A stretch of DNA of 64,000 nucleotides from Elioraea rosea (GTDB lineage Bacteria > Pseudomonadota > Alphaproteobacteria > Acetobacterales > Acetobacteraceae): the NCBI RefSeq assembly GCF_007644105.1, contig NZ_VFAC01000009.1:1-64000 (forward strand), written 5' to 3'. The position numbers and the translations under genes were made by a program. Positions within the stretch are counted from its first letter, which is position 1. Each line of letters begins with the position of its first letter. Shown here piece after piece: positions 33,657 to 43,131 of this stretch. The notes beneath the pieces were generated by a model. It saw nothing but the letters and a program-made list of their open reading frames with translations. It ran no database searches and was not told where the DNA came from.

Positions 33657-34580
33657 ATGAACGCGCGCGTCACGGCGTCGCTTGCGGGGGGGATCATTTC
33701 CGCCCTGCTCGCGCTTGCCGCCGTGCGCGGCCTGCCGCTTGGGGGCGTGCTGTTCTGGTTCGCGCCCCTGCCTCTGTTCGCGGTGGCCTTCGGCTTCGGC
33801 GCCACTGCGACCTGGACGTCGCTCGGCGCCGGGGCGCTGGTGGCGATCGTTTCCGGCGGGCCTGCGGCACTGGGGGTGTGGCTGCTGCTGTTCGGGCTGC
33901 CGGCAGCGGCCTTCTCGACGCTGGCGCTCCGCGGCGGGCCGCCGGCCCTGTCGCTTCCCTTCGCGCTTCTGGCGCTCTGGCCTGCGGCGATCCTGGTCGC
34001 GGCAGAGTTCGCGCTGTCGGACCAGCCGGGTGGATTGTCGGGCGTCCTCCGCACGATGATGGAGCGTGCGGTCGCTCAGATGGGTGCGGGGCCGGAGCTC
34101 GAGACCGCAGAGATCATCGACACGCTGGTCAGGCTGAAGCCGCTCGCCGTCACGATCTGGTTCGCGGTGGTCACCACACTGAATGCCTCGTCCGCGCAGG
34201 TGTTCATGGCGCGCAGGGGGCTGCTCGCATCCGAGCCGGCACGGTGGCGCGAGGCGCGGCTGCCGCTGTGGTACGCGCCCGTGGCGGTCGTCCCGGCGCT
34301 GGTCGCGGGACTGTCGCCTGGCGAGGCGGGGTTCTTCGCCTCCTCGCTGGCGATGATGCTCGCCGTTCCGCTGGTGATGCAGGGCCTCGCGGTGGTGCAT
34401 GTGCTGCTGGCCGAGCGCCCGGCGCGGCGCTTCATCCTCGCCGTGCTCTACGTCTCCCTGATCGTGTTCATGCTGCCCGTCGGTCTCGCGCTGGCGGGGC
34501 TTGGGCTTGCCGAGTTCGTACTGAACCTGCGGAACCGCCCGCGCGGGCCGCGACCGGGGCAACAGCCCCCTGAGGATTGA
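33657..34580 (+). CDS. DUF2232 integral membrane protein
   Basis: This is a hydrophobic 307-residue protein with about seven to eight membrane helices, the last pair near residues 240-290, and a short basic/proline-rich tail. It matches the DUF2232 (YybS-like) family. In alphaproteobacteria this family typically sits between rpsR and rplI, as here. Function is unknown; the fold recalls small-molecule transport S-components. The start ATG 33657 gives a positively charged first loop. Confidence 0.85.
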   Translation: MNARVTASLAGGIISALLALAAVRGLPLGGVLFWFAPLPLFAVAFGFGATATWTSLGAGALVAIVSGGPAALGVWLLLFGLPAAAFSTLALRGGPPALSLPFALLALWPAAILVAAEFALSDQPGGLSGVLRTMMERAVAQMGAGPELETAEIIDTLVRLKPLAVTIWFAVVTTLNASSAQVFMARRGLLASEPARWREARLPLWYAPVAVVPALVAGLSPGEAGFFASSLAMMLAVPLVMQGLAVVHVLLAERPARRFILAVLYVSLIVFMLPVGLALAGLGLAEFVLNLRNRPRGPRPGQQPPED

Positions 34581-34595
34581 GGTCGGAGAACCACG

Positions 34596-35171
34596 ATGGA
34601 CGTGATCCTGCTGCAGCGTGTCGAGAAGCTCGGCCAGATGGGCGAGGTGGTGAAGGTGAAGCCGGGCTACGCCCGCAACTTCCTCCTGCCCCAGATGAAG
34701 GCCATCCGCGCCACCAAGGAAAACCGCCAGCGCTTCGAGGAGACGCGCTCGCAGCTCGAGGCGCAGAACCTCAAGCGCCGCGAGGAGGCCGAGCGTGTGG
34801 CCGAACGCGTGTCCGGCCTCTCGGTGGTGATGATCCGCCAGGCAGGCGAGAGCGGCCAGCTCTACGGCTCGGTCAGCGCCCGCGACATCGCCGAGGCGAC
34901 GACCGAGGCCGGCCTGTCGGTGTCGCGCCAGCAGGTCGTGCTCGACCAGCCGATCAAGACGCTTGGCCTTTCGGCCGTGCGCGTCGTCCTCCACCCCGAA
35001 GTGGTGATCTCGGTGACGGTGAACGTCGCCCGCAGCCCGGAGGAGGCCGAGAAGCAGGCCCGCGGCGAGCGTGTGACGGGTGCGGCCGAGGAGGAAGAGG
35101 AGGCGCCCGAACTCGAGGTGTTCGAGGAAGGCGTCGAGCCGGCCGGCACGGGCGAGCAGCCCGAGGTCTGA
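34596..35171 (+). CDS. rplI: 50S ribosomal protein L9
   Basis: L9 has an N-terminal rRNA-binding domain, a long connecting helix and a C-terminal domain. The 191-residue product begins [22 protein letters not shown] and continues [17 protein letters not shown]. The C-terminal domain has [13 protein letters not shown]. About 35 extra acidic residues at the end ([15 protein letters not shown]) exceed the usual length, a trait seen in related alphaproteobacteria. The ATG follows GGTCGGAGAACCACG. Confidence 0.97.
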   Translation: MDVILLQRVEKLGQMGEVVKVKPGYARNFLLPQMKAIRATKENRQRFEETRSQLEAQNLKRREEAERVAERVSGLSVVMIRQAGESGQLYGSVSARDIAEATTEAGLSVSRQQVVLDQPIKTLGLSAVRVVLHPEVVISVTVNVARSPEEAEKQARGERVTGAAEEEEEAPELEVFEEGVEPAGTGEQPEV

Positions 35172-35227
35172 CACGGCCTGGGCCCTTGGCGGGGCCCACC
35201 CTGCCTCTCTAATCTCCCCTCCGGACG

Positions 35228-35253
35228 GGCGCCGAGCCAACGGCGCCTTCTTT
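35228..35253 (+). terminator. Likely intrinsic terminator after rplI
   Basis: GGCGCCG/CGGCGCC (35228-35234 with 35241-35247) forms a 7-bp stem with an AGCCAA loop, followed by TTCTTT. It lies between rplI and cfa and ends just before the cfa ribosome site, so it would separate the ribosomal genes from cfa. Confidence 0.55.
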
Positions 35254-35266
35254 GGGGGAGAGGGGA

Positions 35267-36520
35267 ATGCTCCTGCTCGACAGGCTGTTCCGCCGCATCG
35301 TCGTGCACGGATCACTCCATGTCACCTGGCCCGACGGCAGGACGATCCGCTACGGCAACGGCGAGATGCCCCGCGCCACCATCGTCGTGCGCGATGCGGC
35401 GACGGCACGCAGGGTCGCGCTGCACCCCTCCCTTGCCTTCGGCGAAGCCTGGATGGACGGCGGAATCGACACCGTCGGCGACGGCACGCTCTACGACCTG
35501 CTCGACCTCCTGCTGCTGAACCTCGCCGAAGGCGACGCGCCGCCGCTGATGCGCTGGCTCGAGCAGCTCTCGACCTGGTTCCGCCGCTGGCAGCAGCGCA
35601 ACCCCGTTGCGCGCGCGAAGGCGAACGTCGCGCACCATTACGACCTGTCGGGGCGCCTCTACAGCCTCTTCCTCGACCGCGACCGGCAGTATTCCTGCGC
35701 CTATTTCCCGACGGGGGCGGAGACGCTCGAGCAGGCCCAGATTGCCAAGAAGCGGCACATCGCCGCCAAGCTCTGCCTCGACCGGCCGGGCCTGCGCGTT
35801 CTCGACATCGGCTCGGGCTGGGGTGGGCTCGGCCTCACCCTCGCCTCCGAGTTCGGCGCTGACGTGACGGGCGTGACGCTCTCCGAGGAACAATTCCGCG
35901 AGAGCAACGCCCGTGCCGCCGCAGCCGGGCTCGAGGGGCGCGTGCGCTTCCTGCTGCAGGACTATCGCACCGTGGCCGAGCGGTTCGACCGCGTCGTCTC
36001 CGTCGGCATGTTCGAGCATGTCGGCGTGACGCACTACGACGCGTTCTTCGCAACCGTCGCCCGCTGCCTCGCACCCGACGGCGTGGCGCTGGTCCACGCG
36101 ATCGGGCGGCCGGAGGGTCCGGGCATCACGAATGCCTGGCTTCGCAAGTACATCTTCCCGGGCGGCTACTCGCCGGCGCTCTCCGAGGTGATGCCCGGCA
36201 TCGAGCGCTCGGGGATGCGCGTGCTCGACATCGAGATCCTGCGCCTGCATTACGCAGAGACGATCCGACACTGGCGCGAGCGCTTCGCGCGCAACCGCGA
36301 CGCGGTGGCCGCTCTCTACGACGAACGCTTCTGCCGCATGTGGGAGTTCTACCTCGTCGGCTGCGAGCTCGCCTTCCGCCGCCAGGGCCACATGGTCTGG
36401 CAGGCGCAGCTTGGCTTCCGCGCCGATGCCGCGCCGCTCACGCGCGACTACATCGCCGAGAGCGAGGCACGTGCCGCGCGCCGCGCCGCGGACGCATCCC
36501 CGCTATCCACAGCCGGGTGA
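35267..36520 (+). CDS. cfa: Cyclopropane-fatty-acyl-phospholipid synthase
   Basis: Cfa adds a methylene group from SAM to unsaturated acyl chains of membrane phospholipids. The product (417 residues) has a lipid-binding N-terminal part, then VAHHYDLSGRLYSLFLD, DRQYSCAYFP, the SAM-binding VLDIGSGWGGLGLTLA, and GMFEHVGVTHYD. The end has NRDAVAALYDERFCRMWEFY. ATG 35267 has GAGAGGGGA directly upstream. The gene interrupts the usual rplI-dnaB order, so it probably entered this cluster by local insertion. Confidence 0.94.
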   Translation: MLLLDRLFRRIVVHGSLHVTWPDGRTIRYGNGEMPRATIVVRDAATARRVALHPSLAFGEAWMDGGIDTVGDGTLYDLLDLLLLNLAEGDAPPLMRWLEQLSTWFRRWQQRNPVARAKANVAHHYDLSGRLYSLFLDRDRQYSCAYFPTGAETLEQAQIAKKRHIAAKLCLDRPGLRVLDIGSGWGGLGLTLASEFGADVTGVTLSEEQFRESNARAAAAGLEGRVRFLLQDYRTVAERFDRVVSVGMFEHVGVTHYDAFFATVARCLAPDGVALVHAIGRPEGPGITNAWLRKYIFPGGYSPALSEVMPGIERSGMRVLDIEILRLHYAETIRHWRERFARNRDAVAALYDERFCRMWEFYLVGCELAFRRQGHMVWQAQLGFRADAAPLTRDYIAESEARAARRAADASPLSTAG

Positions 36521-36590
36521 ACAACTCGTGGCAGCTTCGCCCCGCGACCTCTGCTAGCCTGTCGGTCCACCAAGGAGAGCATCCGCCCCG

Positions 36591-38117
36591 ATGCCCGTGA
36601 CGACCGACGATCTGCAGCGCGCGCGCGGCGGCAGCGATGCGCTGCTTGGCCTGAAGCTTCGCGCGCCGCCGGCGAACGTCGAGGCCGAGCAGGCGCTGCT
36701 CGGCGCGCTGCTTGCGAACAACAAAGCCTACGAGCGCGTCTCGGAGTTCCTCGCACCCGACCATTTTGCGGACCCCGTGCACGGGCGGATCTTCGCCGCC
36801 ATCGCGCGGCGGATCGAGCGCGGGCAGCTAGCCAATGCCGTGACGCTGAAGGCAGACCTCGAGGCGTCGGACGCGCTCGAGGAAGTCGGCGGCACGGCCT
36901 ATCTCGCGCAGCTTCTGACAGCCATGGTCGGCATCGTGAACGCGGCCGAGTACGGGCGCGTCGTGCATGATTGCTGGCTGCGGCGCCAGCTCGTCGACAT
37001 CGGCGAGGAGGTGGTGAACCGCGCCTTCGGCGTTTCGGAGGGTCTCGATGCGCCCGAGCAGGTCGAGGCGGCCGAGCAGGCTTTGTTTGAGCTTGCCGCA
37101 AAGGGGCCGAGCGAGGGCGGCTTCATCACCTTCGAGAAGGCACTCGCGCAGGCCATCGAGGGGGCCGAGCGCGCCTACCAGTCGGGCGGCGGCGTCTCCG
37201 GCCTGCCGACCGGCCTGCGGGCGATCGATGCGCAGATGGGCGGGCTTCACCCGTCGGACCTCCTGATCCTTGCTGGCCGGCCCGGCATGGGCAAGACGGC
37301 GCTTGCGACACGCATCGCCTTCGGCGCGGCGCGGGCTCTGCACGACACGGCCCGGGCGAGCGGCGCGGCAAAGCCTGCCGGCACGGTGGCGATCTTCTCT
37401 CTCGAGATGTCGTCGGAGCAGTTGGCGCAGCGCATCCTCGCCGAGGAGGCGCGCGTGTCCGGCGACAGGATCCGCCGCGGGGTGCTCGACGACCGCGACT
37501 TCCAGCGCTTCGTCGAGGTGAGCCGGGAGCTCGCCGCGTTGCCGCTGTACATCGACGATACGCCCGCGCTCTCGATCAGTGGCCTGCGCACGCGCTGCCG
37601 CAGGCTCAAGCGCACGCAGGGACTGTCGCTGATCGTGGTCGACTACCTCCAGCTCATGCGCCCTGCGCCCGGCACGCGCCCCGAGAGCCGCGTGCTCGAA
37701 ATCAGCCAGATCACGCAGGGGCTGAAGGCGATCGCGAAGGAGCTCGCGGTGCCGGTGCTCGCGCTGTCGCAGCTCTCGCGCGCCGTCGAGAGCCGCGAGG
37801 ACAAGCGTCCGCTTCTGTCGGACCTGCGCGAATCCGGAACGATCGAGCAGGATGCCGACGTGGTGATGTTCATCTATCGCGACGAGTATTACCTCCAGCA
37901 GCGCCAGCCGAAGGAGATGGGCTTCGACAGCCAGGACAAGTACCAGGGCGCGCTCGAGAAATGGCAGCGCGACATGGAGCGCGTCCACAACGTCGCCGAG
38001 CTGATCATCGCCAAGCAGCGCCACGGCCCGACCGGAAAGCGGGACCTGTTCTTCGAGGCGGAGTTCACCCGCTTCGCCGACCTCGACCGCGAGCACCAGG
38101 CGCACGACGCTGACTGA
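36591..38117 (+). CDS. dnaB: Replicative DNA helicase
   Basis: DnaB is the hexameric helicase at the replication fork. The 508-residue product has the N-terminal domain (PPANVEAEQALLGALLANN), a linker, and the RecA-type C-terminal domain. Walker A is in LAGRPGMGKTALATRIA, followed by FSLEMSSEQLAQRIL, the DNA-binding SQITQGLKAIAKEL and LSDLRESGTIEQDADVVMF. No intein or insertion is seen. alr follows after 1 base. Confidence 0.97.
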   Translation: MPVTTDDLQRARGGSDALLGLKLRAPPANVEAEQALLGALLANNKAYERVSEFLAPDHFADPVHGRIFAAIARRIERGQLANAVTLKADLEASDALEEVGGTAYLAQLLTAMVGIVNAAEYGRVVHDCWLRRQLVDIGEEVVNRAFGVSEGLDAPEQVEAAEQALFELAAKGPSEGGFITFEKALAQAIEGAERAYQSGGGVSGLPTGLRAIDAQMGGLHPSDLLILAGRPGMGKTALATRIAFGAARALHDTARASGAAKPAGTVAIFSLEMSSEQLAQRILAEEARVSGDRIRRGVLDDRDFQRFVEVSRELAALPLYIDDTPALSISGLRTRCRRLKRTQGLSLIVVDYLQLMRPAPGTRPESRVLEISQITQGLKAIAKELAVPVLALSQLSRAVESREDKRPLLSDLRESGTIEQDADVVMFIYRDEYYLQQRQPKEMGFDSQDKYQGALEKWQRDMERVHNVAELIIAKQRHGPTGKRDLFFEAEFTRFADLDREHQAHDAD

Positions 38118-38118
38118 G

Positions 38119-39222
38119 GTGCCGAAGCACGGCGCGGCGGTGCTGACGATCGATCTCGACGCCGTCGCCGCCAATTGGCTAGCGCTTCGCGCGCGCCACC
38201 CGTCCGGCCCCGTTGCTGCGGTGATGAAGGCTGACGCCTACGGGCTGGGCGCGGCGAGGGTCGCGCCCCGCCTTCTCGCGGAAGGCTGCCGGCACGTCTT
38301 CGTCGCGCATCTCTCGGAGGCGCTTGTGCTGCGCCCGATCGTGCCGGAGGGCGTGCTGCTCGCGGTTCTGAACGGTGTGACCGAGGGGAGCGAGCAGGCC
38401 TTCCTCGATCACGGTGTCGTGCCGGTGCTGAACGACCCCGGCCAGGTCGCGCGCTGGTCCGCCGCAGCCGTGCGCGCGGGAAGGCGGCTGCCTGCGCTGC
38501 TGCATGTCGATACAGGGATGAACCGCCTTGGCCTGGCGGCTGCCGAGGTTCGGCGCCTTGCCGAGGATCCTGCGCCGCTCGCTGCCCTCGACCTCCTCTA
38601 CGTGATGACGCATTTCGTCTCCTCCGAGGTGGCGGACGATCCGCTGAATGCGACGCAGGCGGCGCGATTGGCCGAGGCACGGGCGATGCTTCCGCCCGCC
38701 CCGGCAAGCCTTGCCAACAGTTCCGGCGTCTTCCTCGGAGCCCTCGGTGCATCGGACCTGGCGCGACCGGGCGCTGCCCTCTATGGCATCAACCCGAGGC
38801 CCGGCACGCCGAACCCCCTCACCTGCACGGTATCCCTCGATGCGCCCGTCCTGCAGGTGAGGGACACCGCGGCGGGCGACACGGTCGGGTACAACGCCAC
38901 CTGGCGGGCCAACCGCCCGAGCCGGATCGCGACGGTTGCCGCGGGCTATGCCGATGGCTACCTTCGCTCGCTCTCCGGCCGAGGGATCGCCTATTCCCGC
39001 GGCCGCCCTGTTCCCATGGCGGGCCGCGTCTCGATGGATCTTCTCACCTTCGATGTGACCGACCTTCCCGACATCGCCCCCGGCATGTCGCTCCGGCTCA
39101 TTGGCCCCGAATGCCCACCCGATTCGGTCGCCGAGCGCGCCGGAACGAACGGGTACGAGGTGCTCACCTCGCTCGGCGCACGCTACGCCAGGGTCTACGC
39201 TCCGGTCCGGCCGCTCGGGTAA
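38119..39222 (+). CDS. alr: Alanine racemase
   Basis: Alr makes D-alanine for peptidoglycan using pyridoxal phosphate. The 367-residue product has the PLP lysine in AVMKADAYGLGA, HVDTGMNRLG in the barrel, and the C-terminal domain with AAGYADGYLRSLSGRG and MAGRVSMDLLTFDVTD. The start is GTG 38119, directly after the dnaB stop. Its TAA overlaps the next ATG (TAATG). Confidence 0.95.
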   Translation: MPKHGAAVLTIDLDAVAANWLALRARHPSGPVAAVMKADAYGLGAARVAPRLLAEGCRHVFVAHLSEALVLRPIVPEGVLLAVLNGVTEGSEQAFLDHGVVPVLNDPGQVARWSAAAVRAGRRLPALLHVDTGMNRLGLAAAEVRRLAEDPAPLAALDLLYVMTHFVSSEVADDPLNATQAARLAEARAMLPPAPASLANSSGVFLGALGASDLARPGAALYGINPRPGTPNPLTCTVSLDAPVLQVRDTAAGDTVGYNATWRANRPSRIATVAAGYADGYLRSLSGRGIAYSRGRPVPMAGRVSMDLLTFDVTDLPDIAPGMSLRLIGPECPPDSVAERAGTNGYEVLTSLGARYARVYAPVRPLG

Positions 39223-40007
39223 TGGGGACGGTTCTCGGGGTCCTGGGCAGCGTCGGCGCTGCCGTTTTCGCCGTTCTTGCGACCGCGGGCCAGGTGACGC
39301 TTTTCGCCGCCTCGGCCCTTGGCCACTGCATCCGGCCGCCCTTCTATCCGCGCCTGCTCGCTCGGCAGATGCTGGAGATCGGCTATTTCTCCCTGCCCGT
39401 CGTCGCGCTGACGGCGATCTTCTCGGGCATGGTGCTTGCGCTGCAATCCTATACGGGGTTCGCGCGCTTCTCGGCCGAAGGGGCGGTCGCGACGGTCGTC
39501 GTTCTGTCGATCACGCGCGAGCTCGGCCCCGTCCTTGCCGGGCTGATGGTCGCGGGGCGTATCGGCGCGGCGATCGCCGCCGAGATCGGCACGATGCGCG
39601 TGACCGATCAGATCGACGCGCTCACCACCCTGTCCACCAACCCGATGAAGTACCTCGTCGTGCCGCGGCTCGTGGCAGCGACGCTCGTGCTGCCCATGCT
39701 CGTGGTGGTGGCCGACATCCTCGGCGTGATGGGCGGGTTCATCGTCGGCGTGTTCAAGCTGGAGTTCAACGCCGCGAGCTACATGGCGCGGACATGGGAG
39801 TACCTCAAGTTCGAGGACGTGTTCAGCGGCCTCGTGAAGGCGGCGGTGTTCGGCTTCATCATCGCCCTGATGGGATGCTTCCAGGGCTACCACAGCCGCG
39901 GCGGCGCCCAAGGCGTGGGCGCTGCGACGACGAACGCGGTCGTCTCGGCCTCGATCCTGATCCTCGTCTTCAACTATGTGATCACCGAGCTGTTCTTCGC
40001 CCGATGA
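39222..40007 (+). CDS. mlaE: MlaE-type ABC transporter permease
   Basis: MlaE is the inner-membrane permease of phospholipid (Mla) or related lipid transporters. The 261-residue product has five to six helices and the family core: FSGMVLALQSYTGF, SITRELGPVLAGLMVAGRIG, AAIAAEIGTMRVTDQIDAL and STNPMKYLVVPR. The start ATG 39222 overlaps the alr stop. The ATPase follows with an ATGA overlap. The substrate-binding MlaD and periplasmic MlaC are absent from the window. Confidence 0.92.
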   Translation: MGTVLGVLGSVGAAVFAVLATAGQVTLFAASALGHCIRPPFYPRLLARQMLEIGYFSLPVVALTAIFSGMVLALQSYTGFARFSAEGAVATVVVLSITRELGPVLAGLMVAGRIGAAIAAEIGTMRVTDQIDALTTLSTNPMKYLVVPRLVAATLVLPMLVVVADILGVMGGFIVGVFKLEFNAASYMARTWEYLKFEDVFSGLVKAAVFGFIIALMGCFQGYHSRGGAQGVGAATTNAVVSASILILVFNYVITELFFAR

Positions 40008-40783
40008 CGGCAGAAGCCCCCCCGAAGATCCGCATCCGCGGGCTGTCAAAGGCATTCGGGCCGAAGGTCGTGCTCGATCGGCTCGACCTCGACGTTCCTG
40101 CCGGCTCCTCGATCGTGGTGATCGGCGGCTCCGGTTCGGGCAAGAGCGTGCTGATCAAGTGCATCCTCGGCCTGATCGAGCCGGATGCAGGCACGATCGA
40201 GATCGATGGCCGCAACGTGCTTGCCATGAGCCGGGCTGAGCGCGAATCCGTCAACGACCATATCGGCATGCTGTTCCAGGGCGCTGCGTTGTTCGACAGC
40301 CTGCCGGTCTGGGAGAATGTGTGCTTCGGGCTCATCGCGAAGCGGCGCATCTCGCGTGGCGATGCCCGTGGCCGCGCCGTCGAGATTCTCTCCCAGGTTG
40401 GGCTCGGCCCGGAGGTGGCGGACCTCTCGCCCTCGGAGCTTTCTGGCGGCATGCAGAAGCGCGTGGCGCTTGCCCGCGCGATCGCCGCGCAGCCCGACAT
40501 CGTGTTCTTCGACGAGCCGACCACGGGGCTTGACCCGATCATGGGCGCGATCATCGACGACCTGATCGTCGCCCAGGTAAAGCGCCTCGGCGCAACGGCC
40601 TTCTCCATCACGCACGACATGGCCTCGGCGCAGCGCATCGCCGACACGGTGGCGATGATCCACAAGGGATCGATCGTCTGGAAAGGCCCTGCCGCGGCGA
40701 TCCGCGATAGCGGCAACGCTTTCGTCGACCAGTTCGTGCGCGGCTCGACCGAGGGTCCGATCAGGATGGAAGTGCGGCGCTAG
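40004..40783 (+). CDS. mlaF: MlaF-type ABC transporter ATP-binding protein
   Basis: This is a single ABC ATPase (259 residues) that powers the MlaE permease. It has Walker A IGGSGSGKSVLIKCI (about 38-52), a Q-loop in MLFQGAALFDSLPVWENV, signature ELSGGMQKRVALARA, and Walker B VFFDEPTTGLDPI. The MlaF-type run LSGGMQKR and the FDSL segment are diagnostic. The ATG overlaps the mlaE stop by 4 bases. Confidence 0.92.
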   Translation: MTAEAPPKIRIRGLSKAFGPKVVLDRLDLDVPAGSSIVVIGGSGSGKSVLIKCILGLIEPDAGTIEIDGRNVLAMSRAERESVNDHIGMLFQGAALFDSLPVWENVCFGLIAKRRISRGDARGRAVEILSQVGLGPEVADLSPSELSGGMQKRVALARAIAAQPDIVFFDEPTTGLDPIMGAIIDDLIVAQVKRLGATAFSITHDMASAQRIADTVAMIHKGSIVWKGPAAAIRDSGNAFVDQFVRGSTEGPIRMEVRR

Positions 40784-40830
40784 CCACCGGGCGCTATCGT
40801 TTCGACGACGCGTCGAAGGAGGATAGCGCC

Positions 40831-41583
40831 ATGGGGTATCGCGAGGTCGCCGAGCATGCCTTCGCCGAAGCGAGGGCGTTCTATACCGGCGGCAGGAAGC
40901 GGAAGGACTGGGTGGGCGTCTCGGAGGACACGGCACCCGGCCCGGGCAAGTCTCCCAACAAGATGCTGCTCGACGCCGAGCACGCCAAGATGCTCGAGGT
41001 GATCGAGATCGGCGACCAGACCGGTCGCGACCTCGTGTTCGAGCTGAGGCGCAGCGTCGGGGCACAGGAATTCATGCGCTCGTTCGAGGCCGAGATCGCG
41101 GGCGATTGCCCGGTCCGCTATGGTGAGGAGCTTGTGCGCCTCGCGGTAAAGGGAGCCAATTGCGGCGAGCTCGCCTCGGTCGCGGCGCATGCCGCGTGGG
41201 CGAAACTGGGTCGGCCCGACGATGTGAAGGACATTGCCGTCGCCAGCCTCGAGAAGCCGGGCGACCATGGCTGGTGTGTGGTCGGGCCGGCGGCCGCCGT
41301 CGCCTCGATCGCCGGCAAGACCATCGCCGGGCTGAAGGGCGTGACACACAGCCCCGAGCCGGTTTTCGCCGTCGATGCATGGACCAATCTCTGCTGCCCG
41401 ATCGGCGAGTTCCACGATCTCGTCCAGGGCCGTGCGGGCAAGTGGACGACGGGCGGCAAGCGCGTGAGCTGGACCGGCAAGGACGGCAACAAGAAAGGGT
41501 GGTATCCGCCGTCGGGCGATTACATCGCCGCCTTCGTCGGCAGCGCGATCAAGATCCAGTACGGGCTCGAGCCCTACGGCTGA
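40831..41583 (+). CDS. Uncharacterised protein with papain-like Cys-His-Asp pattern
   Basis: I do not recognise the full protein (250 residues). A segment pattern resembles papain-like or transglutaminase-like domains of bacterial effectors: Cys111 and Glu113 in KGANCGELASVAAHAAW, His146 in KPGDHGWCVVG, and Asp182/Trp184 in PVFAVDAWTNLC. This is the 'NCGE-A ... DH-x-V-V-G ... D-x-W' order. There is no signal peptide and no membrane helix. The gene stands alone between mlaF and radA with its own AAGGAGG site. A cysteine peptidase, amidase or toxin-like activity is possible, but no immunity or secretion partner is seen, so function is open. Confidence 0.6.
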   Translation: MGYREVAEHAFAEARAFYTGGRKRKDWVGVSEDTAPGPGKSPNKMLLDAEHAKMLEVIEIGDQTGRDLVFELRRSVGAQEFMRSFEAEIAGDCPVRYGEELVRLAVKGANCGELASVAAHAAWAKLGRPDDVKDIAVASLEKPGDHGWCVVGPAAAVASIAGKTIAGLKGVTHSPEPVFAVDAWTNLCCPIGEFHDLVQGRAGKWTTGGKRVSWTGKDGNKKGWYPPSGDYIAAFVGSAIKIQYGLEPYG

Positions 41584-41628
41584 TCGCCCCTTCCGCGACC
41601 ACGGCCGCGCCGCCTATCGTCGCCGCCG

Positions 41629-43074
41629 ATGGCACGCCCGACAGCCCGCTATGTCTGCCAGTCCTGCGGCGCCGTCACGCCGAAATGGGCTGGCAAGTGC
41701 GAATCCTGCGGTGGATGGAACACCATCGTCGAGGAGGCCGTGGAGCAGCGGCCAGGCCCGGCGGGCAAGGCGGCGGTGGGCGGCAGGCGCGTCGCCCTGG
41801 TGCCGCTAAAGGGCTCGAGCGAGCCCGCGCCGCGGACGCCGATCGGCATCGCAGAGTTCGACCGCGTGTTGGGCGGCGGGCTCGTTCCCGCCTCCGTCCT
41901 GCTGCTCGGCGGCGACCCGGGCATCGGCAAGAGCACCATCCTGCTCCAGGCCGCTGCCAGGCTCGCCGGCAGCGGCGCGAAGGTCCTCTACATCTCCGGC
42001 GAGGAGGCGATCGAGCAGGTCCGCCTCCGCGCGCTCAGGCTCGGCGTGGCCGATGCGCCGCTCTCGCTCGCCTCCGCCACCGCGCTGCGCGACATCGCCA
42101 CCACGCTGGAGGGCGAGCGCGACATCGGCCTCGTCGTCATCGATTCGATCCAGACCGTCTGGCTCGACACGCTCGACTCGGCGCCGGGCACGGTGGCGCA
42201 GGTGCGCGCCTGCGCGGCGGAGCTGATCCGGCTTGCCAAGAGCCGGGGCTTTGCGCTGGTGCTGGTCGGGCACGTGACCAAGGAGGGGGCGCTCGCCGGC
42301 CCCCGAGTGCTCGAACACATGGTCGATGCCGTGCTCTACTTCGAGGGCGAACGTGGCCACGCCTTCCGCATCCTGCGCGGGGTGAAGAACCGCTTCGGCG
42401 CCACCGACGAGATCGGCGTGTTCGAGATGACCGGACACGGCCTCGAGGAGGTGGCGAACCCCTCGGCGCTGTTCCTGGCAGAGCGGCGCGGCCATGTCTC
42501 GGGCTCGGCGGTGTTCGCCGGCGTCGAGGGCACCCGCCCCGTGCTGGTCGAGGTCCAAGCCCTCCTCGCGCCGTCCGCGGGGGGGAGCCCGCGCCGGGCG
42601 GTGATCGGCTGGGATTCCGGGCGGCTTTCGATGCTCCTCGCCGTGCTCGAGACGCGCTGCGGCCTCTCGCTCGCCGGGGCGGACGTCTACCTCAACGTCG
42701 CCGGCGGCTTCCGGGTGACCGAGCCTGCGGCCGACCTTGCCGTCGCCGCCGCACTTGCCTCCGCCGCCGCCGACCGGCCGACTGATGCGGCGATGGTGTT
42801 CTTCGGAGAGGTCGGCCTCTCGGGCGAGGTGCGCATGGTCGCGCAGGCCGAGGCCAGGCTGAAGGAGGCCGCCAAGCTCGGCTTCTCGGCCGCCGCCCTC
42901 CCCAGGCGTGTGGGCGGCAATGGGCGGGCACTCGCCCTTCCCGAGGGGCTCGCGGCCTGGGAAGTCGGGCATCTCTCCGATCTCGTCGCCCGCCTTTCGG
43001 GCGACCGGCCGTCAGGGCAGGGTCGCAGCAGGGGCGAGCGCAGGGCCGTGGCGTCGCAGGAAGGGGCAGGGTAG
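41629..43074 (+). CDS. radA: DNA repair protein RadA
   Basis: RadA is a RecA-like branch-migration helicase in recombination. The product (481 residues) has the N-terminal zinc finger CQSCGAVTPKWAGKCESCGG, Walker A LLGGDPGIGKSTILLQ, the RadA-specific KNRFGATDEIGVFEM, and a C-terminal Lon-like domain (GGFRVTEPAADLAVAAALAS). The gene order radA-cvpA-purF is conserved in alphaproteobacteria. Confidence 0.96.
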   Translation: MARPTARYVCQSCGAVTPKWAGKCESCGGWNTIVEEAVEQRPGPAGKAAVGGRRVALVPLKGSSEPAPRTPIGIAEFDRVLGGGLVPASVLLLGGDPGIGKSTILLQAAARLAGSGAKVLYISGEEAIEQVRLRALRLGVADAPLSLASATALRDIATTLEGERDIGLVVIDSIQTVWLDTLDSAPGTVAQVRACAAELIRLAKSRGFALVLVGHVTKEGALAGPRVLEHMVDAVLYFEGERGHAFRILRGVKNRFGATDEIGVFEMTGHGLEEVANPSALFLAERRGHVSGSAVFAGVEGTRPVLVEVQALLAPSAGGSPRRAVIGWDSGRLSMLLAVLETRCGLSLAGADVYLNVAGGFRVTEPAADLAVAAALASAAADRPTDAAMVFFGEVGLSGEVRMVAQAEARLKEAAKLGFSAAALPRRVGGNGRALALPEGLAAWEVGHLSDLVARLSGDRPSGQGRSRGERRAVASQEGAG

Positions 43075-43131
43075 AAGGCGCCCCAGGAGTGCGATGCCGA
43101 CGGGCACAGAGCCGGGGAGCCCTGATACGCC

